Origin: a bacterium
GTDB lineage: Bacteria; Verrucomicrobiota; Verrucomicrobiia; Limisphaerales; UBA11358
Direction of reading: 5' to 3'
DNA: 38,972 nucleotides
NCBI GenBank assembly: GCA_021813325.1
Contig: JAKALA010000037.1
Coordinates: 1 to 38,972 of the forward strand
Below, piece after piece: positions 35,085 to 38,972 of this stretch. The position numbers were made by a program, and so were the translations under genes. The notes below the pieces were generated by a model. The model did no database searches and had not been told where the DNA came from. It saw only the letters and a program-made list of their open reading frames with translations. Position 1 is the first letter of the stretch. Each line of letters begins with the position of its first letter.

Positions 35085-35669
35085 TCAGTAGGTAAAGCCC
35101 ACGCCGATGTAAAAGCTCGGCTGCGTGTTCATTTTGCCAAGGGTGTATTGCGGCAGACTTACCGCCGTTTCCGCGTAGGTGTTCAGCGTGAGTTTTTTCT
35201 TGAGCGCCAGGCGCGGCTCGATCACCAATGCGCCCTGCCCGGCTTTGCCGGTCGTGTTGCCCTTGGTGGAATCCCAGCCGACGAGCAGATCGGCCTGCAA
35301 CTTCAGGTCGGAGTGATTGATGAACGCGTAGCCGGGGCCGGCCTCAATGGCGTTGATTGCCGAGCCGAGGCCGGAGAATTGAAAATTGCCCATCACATCG
35401 AAATTGTCCGTGAGGTTGTATTGCGCATAGAGTTCGCTGGCGGCATTCGCCCCCGTGACCTGTTTGTAGCCGGAACTCATTTCCAGCGTCACGCCGCTGA
35501 AGGTGAAGTTGGTGTTGATGAGCGTGAAATAATTTTCCACGCTGCCCACGAAGGTCGTGGCGGGATTGGCTGGCGGCGGGGTTTGCGCATGCGCGAGGCA
35601 CCCGCCGAGCAGGCCGAAAGTGAGGACAATTAAAAGTCCCGTGCAGAAGGAAGGACGCATATTTTTCAT
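35085..35669 (-). CDS. Prophage-borne outer-membrane beta-barrel-like protein
   Basis: 194 aa. A signal peptide with a lipoprotein-like LLGGCLAHAQ (Cys24) lies at the N-terminus. Alternating amphipathic strands follow, such as SELYAQYNLTDNFDVMGNF and YAFINHSDLKLQADLLVGW, and the protein ends FYIGVGFTY with a C-terminal aromatic residue, the usual outer-membrane targeting signal. It could be an 8-strand barrel. It sits between the phage tRNA and DUF1353, so it looks like a moron-type cargo gene, for example altering the host surface. No family was recognised. Confidence 0.65.
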   Translation of the reverse strand: MKNMRPSFCTGLLIVLTFGLLGGCLAHAQTPPPANPATTFVGSVENYFTLINTNFTFSGVTLEMSSGYKQVTGANAASELYAQYNLTDNFDVMGNFQFSGLGSAINAIEAGPGYAFINHSDLKLQADLLVGWDSTKGNTTGKAGQGALVIEPRLALKKKLTLNTYAETAVSLPQYTLGKMNTQPSFYIGVGFTY

Positions 35670-35718
35670 GGTGGGTTTTAATTTAGGGGATTGCGGTTGC
35701 GGTTGCGGACGGGAAGGT

Positions 35719-35796
35719 TGGTTGCAGGGGCTGGATTCGAACCAGCGACCTCGTGGTTATGAGCCGCGCGAGCTGACCGGACTGCTCTACCCTGCG
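35719..35796 (-). tRNA. Second initiator-like tRNA-Met (CAU) inside the prophage
   Basis: 78 nt with encoded CCA. The acceptor stem CGCAGGG/CCCTGCA leaves the C1-A72 mismatch of initiators. D stem GAGC/GCTC keeps A11-U24. The anticodon loop is CTCATAA and the T arm GCTGG/CCAGC is perfect. The anticodon stem CGCGG/CCACG has a C29-A41 mismatch but keeps G30-C40 and G31-C39. It differs at many positions from the fMet gene at 29175 and has a D loop one base longer, so it is not a recent copy. It lies among phage genes, 50 bp before the outer-membrane-like gene. No separate terminator was seen, so it may be processed from the operon transcript. Confidence 0.85.
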
Positions 35797-36004
35797 ATGC
35801 AAATAGAATGGCGGACTGGCATGCCCGGAGACCTGAGATGAAGCAGGTGCCTCGGAAGGCGGGCGCAACAGTCCGCCAAGCTGGCCTGACGGCCAAATTC
35901 AAAGCGGTTGAAGTTTTTAAACCAAGCACTGCGTTCATCTCGCAGAGATCAAATCACAGTTCCACCTGGAAATATCGCCGCCGGGCGGCGACTTCGGCGG
36001 CGAA
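35797..36004. other. Intergenic region upstream of the prophage tRNA
   Basis: Two hundred bases between the HTH-like gene and the tRNA. I see no credible gene or clear repeat. A promoter for the tRNA could lie here. Confidence 0.35.
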
Positions 36005-36451
36005 TCAGGAAAGGCGGCGGGAACGCAGGAAATCCACGAGGCTGGCGCGCGAGAAAACCGAGAAACTATTCGGACCATCCTCCTGGCGTGGTTCGCGAGT
36101 GGTCACGAAGAGTGGCTTGAGATTGTGGATATGATCTGAACTGCAGGCGAGAATGCGTTTCAATTCAGTGGACCTCAGATCGCGGTTTGGCAGGATCAGC
36201 CGGTAAACGTCCTCCTCGGAAATTTTCGGCATGGGCTGCTGAAAATAAAAGGCCCAGGCGCTCGGCGCATAAATCCGGATCTCGCGCCGGCCAGCGCCCG
36301 GCGTGGCGATGTCCCAGGCAAATTTGATCACCTGGTTTTCCACGTCCAGCACCAAGACGTCATGCTCCCGATCAAAAAAATCCGCGCAGGATTCCGACGG
36401 CAAGGTCGGCTTCGTGCGCGGCAATTCAACCTGGAACTGGAGCTGGGACAT
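36005..36451 (-). CDS. Unknown phage protein with C-terminal HTH-like region
   Basis: 148 aa. The N-terminal half contains beta-strand-like segments (HDVLVLDVENQVIKFAWDIA, REIRIYAPSAWAFYF). The C-terminal half reads DVYRLILPNRDLRSTELKRI followed by LACSSDHIHNLKPL, which has the spacing of a helix-turn-helix similar to small phage DNA-binding proteins, and ends in a basic tail. It lies between the ADP-ribosyltransferase-linked small gene and the phage tRNA. It could be a local regulator; no family was recognised. Confidence 0.55.
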   Translation of the reverse strand: MSQLQFQVELPRTKPTLPSESCADFFDREHDVLVLDVENQVIKFAWDIATPGAGRREIRIYAPSAWAFYFQQPMPKISEEDVYRLILPNRDLRSTELKRILACSSDHIHNLKPLFVTTREPRQEDGPNSFSVFSRASLVDFLRSRRLS

Positions 36452-36536
36452 CTGACGCGGAAGATTCTAGCAGGTGAAGTCAAGGACCCTTTCCAGTAAC
36501 TCCAAAAGCAACCGCTGGCGATTCAACGAAAAGGGG

Positions 36537-36722
36537 TCACGGCGTCAAGCTGGATTTTTGGGCGCGGGCGGCCAGCAGTTCCGTCCAGAGCTTTTGCGCG
36601 GTGGTCGCGTCCACCAGTTTCAAGAGTTCCGGCGTCAGCGGCACCTGGGCTGGCGGCGTGCCGCCCACACCCTGCCGCAGCCAGAACGCCAGCAGATGTC
36701 TTGCCTGTTCCGTGTTCGTCAT
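36537..36722 (-). CDS. Small protein coupled to the MuF-ADP-ribosyltransferase gene
   Basis: 61 aa. Its ATG overlaps the stop codon of the MuF-ADP-ribosyltransferase gene (ATGA at 36719-36722), which supports translation. It has helical character (EQARHLLAFWLRQG, TPELLKLVDATTAQKLWTEL). No family is recognised. The position directly after a toxin-domain gene makes it a candidate partner or immunity factor, but it could equally be an ordinary small phage protein. Confidence 0.55.
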   Translation of the reverse strand: MTNTEQARHLLAFWLRQGVGGTPPAQVPLTPELLKLVDATTAQKLWTELLAARAQKSSLTP

Positions 36723-38020
36723 AACTCCTCCAAAATGATGTGCAGCGCGCCGCCATGCCGCTGCACGGCCAGCACCAGAAATTGCGTGTGCTGGTCAAAC
36801 AACACTTCCTGCTCCGCCGGCAGCCGGGAATAACCAGAAATCAGCTTGCCGGACTTGGAGCGGATTTCAAACCGCAGGCTGCCCGGCGCGGCCAGCGCGC
36901 GGTCGGTGGTGGTGGAGACAAAATAGGTTTCCTTGATGACGTTGCCGGGCAGGTAGCGTTGCGCCGCCGCCGTCAGCTCCGCCTCTGTCAAGGCCACGCC
37001 GCGATACACCTCCCCGTTGTAAACGGCCAGCTTGGCCAGCGCGGTGGAAAGTTCATCCGCTTGTTTTTGGATCTCCACGTCCGCCGCCGCGCCGGACTTG
37101 AGCAGGGCCAGATTGATGGTATCTGAACTGCCTTGGGGCGAAGTGTATTTGACCAGCGCGGTTTTATCCTGGCTCGTCACCGGGTCGCCGATGTCCGCGC
37201 CGGGTTGGCCCAGCCAGCGGATGCGCTCACCCTCAATGACAACCCGCTCGCCGAATTCCTTCTTCAACTTATCCACCAGCTCCGGCGCAAGATTTTTTGT
37301 GCTGGCCTGCAAGTTCCGGTTCAAGCTCATGAATTTTTTCATGCCGGCCGGCACGCTGACCTTTTGGCCTGGTCGCAGCAAATGGAGACTCTCCGCTTCA
37401 TCGCGATCGACATCTTCCACATCGTGACCGCAGCCCCAACCCCACGGTCCCCAGGGCACGCCGAAATCTTTGTTGATCACCAGCCACCAGATCGGATCCG
37501 TCTTGAGATACACCTGGTCCTCGTGCGGCGCATGGGCCAGGCGCGGCTCCTGCACATCCATCACCCGGATGAACCGCATGGCCGGGAACTCATCCAACAA
37601 GGCCGGATTCATGCCCTGTAACCAGTAGCCGAAATCCTGCGCCTGCTGTGTTTTAACATCAAAAATCAGCCCCAGCCGCGCCTCGCTGGTGATGTCGGTC
37701 AATCCCCCGGTCGTCCTCTGCACCCCGTTCCGCGTGAGGAAATCCTGCATCTGCGAAACGAAGGCGGCGCGTGAACCCGTGGCCAGCATGGTTTGGCCGT
37801 CATCAAGCGTCTGGCGGTTGCCGGCAATGAAGTCACCCAAGGCATCCTGGGCTCGCTGCAGGAATTGTGCAGACTCGATGCGGCTGGAGAAAAACGCGTT
37901 GTCGCGCAGCTCCAGCGGCACGTCGCGCCACTCGCTGCTGCTGAAGGTGGACCCGACCACGGACTGGCTGCCCAGCTTCTTGACGGCTTCCGCGAACGGA
38001 ATGGGCGCGATGAATTCCAT
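36719..38020 (-). CDS. MuF-like phage head protein fused to an ADP-ribosyltransferase domain
   Basis: 433 aa. The first about 230 residues are MuF/gp30-like: FSSRIESAQFLQRAQDALGD, ARLGLIFDVKTQQAQDFGYW and the end motif WGPWGWGCGHDVEDVDRDE. MuF proteins sit inside the head near the portal and can be ejected with DNA. From about residue 330 there is an ADP-ribosyltransferase of the R-S-E class: YRGV with Arg340, FVSTTTD with Ser369, SKSGKLISGYS, and the catalytic ExE as Glu403-Gln-Glu405 in AEQEVLF. All three elements needed for transfer from NAD are present. ADP-ribosyltransferase and other toxin domains on MuF proteins are known in temperate phages. Here the domain could modify host proteins after injection or serve in competition. 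The gene lies 5 bp after its upstream neighbour. Confidence 0.88.
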   Translation of the reverse strand: MEFIAPIPFAEAVKKLGSQSVVGSTFSSSEWRDVPLELRDNAFFSSRIESAQFLQRAQDALGDFIAGNRQTLDDGQTMLATGSRAAFVSQMQDFLTRNGVQRTTGGLTDITSEARLGLIFDVKTQQAQDFGYWLQGMNPALLDEFPAMRFIRVMDVQEPRLAHAPHEDQVYLKTDPIWWLVINKDFGVPWGPWGWGCGHDVEDVDRDEAESLHLLRPGQKVSVPAGMKKFMSLNRNLQASTKNLAPELVDKLKKEFGERVVIEGERIRWLGQPGADIGDPVTSQDKTALVKYTSPQGSSDTINLALLKSGAAADVEIQKQADELSTALAKLAVYNGEVYRGVALTEAELTAAAQRYLPGNVIKETYFVSTTTDRALAAPGSLRFEIRSKSGKLISGYSRLPAEQEVLFDQHTQFLVLAVQRHGGALHIILEEL

Positions 38021-38025
38021 AAATT

Positions 38026-38262
38026 TTAGTTGGAACCAAAATATTTAAAAAATACCACCGATCCAGCTAAACCCTCTGGTGTTGACAAAAACCATACACC
38101 CAAAATTGGCAGATTATTATAATCCGTCAGAGCCGCGTCGATTTTACCTTGTGTGGACGACAAAAAACATTGCGGTTCTGGCTCTTCAAACTTCGTCCCA
38201 GGGCAGGCCGCCTGAATCCGCTGCTCTAGCTCGCGCCGTTCGCTCTCAGTGAAAGTTTTCAT
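38026..38262 (-). CDS. Small phage protein of unknown function
   Basis: 78 aa (TESERRELEQRIQAACPGTK, then strands ending GSVVFFKYFGSN). It lies 2 bp after the winged-helix gene and 5 bp before the MuF gene, clearly in the operon. It looks like a small alpha/beta protein. No family was recognised. Confidence 0.6.
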   Translation of the reverse strand: MKTFTESERRELEQRIQAACPGTKFEEPEPQCFLSSTQGKIDAALTDYNNLPILGVWFLSTPEGLAGSVVFFKYFGSN

Positions 38263-38264
38263 GG

Positions 38265-38603
38265 TCAGCCGAATATTTTGTGCGCTTCACGGCGGATGCT
38301 GCAGGCGCGATCGCTCATTTTCTTGGCCTGGCTTTCCAGCCAGCTTGCCGCGTGGTTTACCTCTTCGCTCGTGCCATGGGCTATGTGTTTGTAGCCTTTC
38401 TGGCCGCTGATGATCTTGGCACTTTCGCTGGCCATCTGCCTGATGTCACGATCCAGCGCCCGGCCATGCGTGGTCATTTGAATGTCTTTGGCCGTCATCC
38501 AGCATTTGCCATCGAACAACAATTGCTCCAACCAGGATGCCTGCGCAATTATTTCTGATCGCGCGGCAAACAGGTCGGGTTGTTGTTCAAGGTTGGAGAT
38601 CAT
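38265..38603 (-). CDS. Phage winged-helix/helical protein
   Basis: 112 aa. The part [38 protein letters not shown] and [19 protein letters not shown] has the look of a winged-helix domain followed by a basic helix, as in small phage DNA-binding proteins. The start overlaps the stop of the integrase fragment (ATGA), so it follows it in the same transcript. It may regulate the operon; the target is unknown. Confidence 0.65.
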   Translation of the reverse strand: MISNLEQQPDLFAARSEIIAQASWLEQLLFDGKCWMTAKDIQMTTHGRALDRDIRQMASESAKIISGQKGYKHIAHGTSEEVNHAASWLESQAKKMSDRACSIRREAHKIFG

Positions 38604-38857
38604 GAAAACGCATCCAATAATCTTGCATCAGGGTTCAGCACAGGCCGGTCCGTCGCACCAAAATCCAGCGGACTAAAACCACGGGCGCGATCGCCATGGG
38701 CGTAAATCATGGTGGTATTCACATCTTCGTGACCAACCAGCTTTTGCACCACAGCAAGATCATTTCCCGCCTCCAGCGCATGGGTCACAAAACCATGACG
38801 CAAAGTGTGCGGTGTGACTCGTTTGGTAATGCCAGCAGCCCGGACCGCCGATTAAAT
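38600..38857 (-). pseudogene. Tyrosine recombinase C-terminal fragment (integrase, truncated)
   Basis: Only the last about 85 residues remain. They include [12 protein letters not shown] (second catalytic Arg), LVGHEDV (His) and TTMIYAHG with the nucleophile Tyr, then GFSPLDF. Reading upstream, the frame runs through [18 protein letters not shown] and meets an in-frame TAA near 38855. Beyond that no recombinase sequence is recognised, so the catalytic N-terminal part is lost. The TTMIY plus SPLD ending resembles integron integrases and their relatives, but this short piece does not prove it. It cannot be active. Confidence 0.75.
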
Positions 38858-38903
38858 AGCCACCGATTACAGATAAGCAGCCAATCATGCCAGCTACGAT
38901 TAT

Positions 38904-38972
38904 ATGACTGAGGTTGTCCTTGTCGCCGCCATCGCTGCCGGTTCCACACTCGTTGGCACCGCGCTCGGTGTT
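38904..38972 (+). CDS. N-terminus of an unknown hydrophobic protein, cut by the window edge
   Basis: The last 23 codons of the window read MTEVVLVAAIAAGSTLVGT and on, a hydrophobic N-terminus that could be a membrane helix, divergent from the integrase fragment. It continues past the window end. There is no family assignment, and the short length makes a chance frame possible. Confidence 0.35.
   Translation, partial: MTEVVLVAAIAAGSTLVGTALGV

Noticed and set aside
35691..35708. Three TTGCGG hexamers near the prophage tRNA
   Set aside because: Short and low in complexity, without further copies or dyad symmetry; reported only as a curiosity.

Overview
The window looks like a chromosomal segment of a free-living Verrucomicrobiota bacterium (Pedosphaera/Limisphaerales-like; this placement is inference). 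The reasons are very long exported beta-strand-repeat proteins ending in a short domain that finishes in FFRL, an ECF sigma factor of the TIGR02999 type next to a membrane Ser/Thr kinase, many exported sulfatases, and few Shine-Dalgarno sequences. Nothing here fixes genus or species.

Region 1 (about 1-14300, plus strand): two giant secreted autotransporter-associated beta-strand-repeat proteins. The second carries an Ig-like domain and a TIM-barrel glycosidase-like domain. An ECF sigma factor and a transmembrane Ser/Thr kinase follow and probably form a signalling pair.

Region 2 (14350-25761): a carbohydrate locus. Six minus-strand genes run in one direction: a GH43-like enzyme, four formylglycine-type sulfatases and a clan GH-D-like alpha-galactosidase relative, nearly all with signal peptides. 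A divergent plus-strand gene joins a degenerate alpha/beta-hydrolase domain to an SGNH esterase. Together they look like desulfation, deacylation and glycosidic cleavage of a sulfated, esterified polysaccharide. No transporter, SusC/D pair or sulfatase-maturing enzyme is in the window.

Region 3 (26084-28957): a transposon graveyard. It holds a broken IS630 transposase, a chimeric fragment built from two IS256-family transposases, an intact small YdcH/DUF465 gene, a small putative membrane protein and a frameshifted unknown gene.

Region 4 (29134-38972): an initiator tRNA-fMet with its terminator, then a remnant of a Mu-like prophage transcribed leftwards. Reading with its transcription: C-terminal integrase fragment, winged-helix protein, small protein, MuF head protein fused to an ADP-ribosyltransferase domain, small coupled protein, HTH-like protein, a second initiator-like tRNA, an outer-membrane-like protein, DUF1353, two small membrane proteins (lysis candidates), a winged-helix protein, small and large terminase (gp27/gp28-like), a 61-aa mini-ORF, portal (gp29/DUF935) and a truncated gp31-like morphogenesis protein. 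Most junctions are 4-nt ATGA overlaps or abutting ends. The operon stops just upstream of the fMet tRNA where protease, capsid and tail genes would be expected, so the prophage appears defective. The strongest candidates for something new are the MuF-ADP-ribosyltransferase fusion and the phage-borne initiator-like tRNA.
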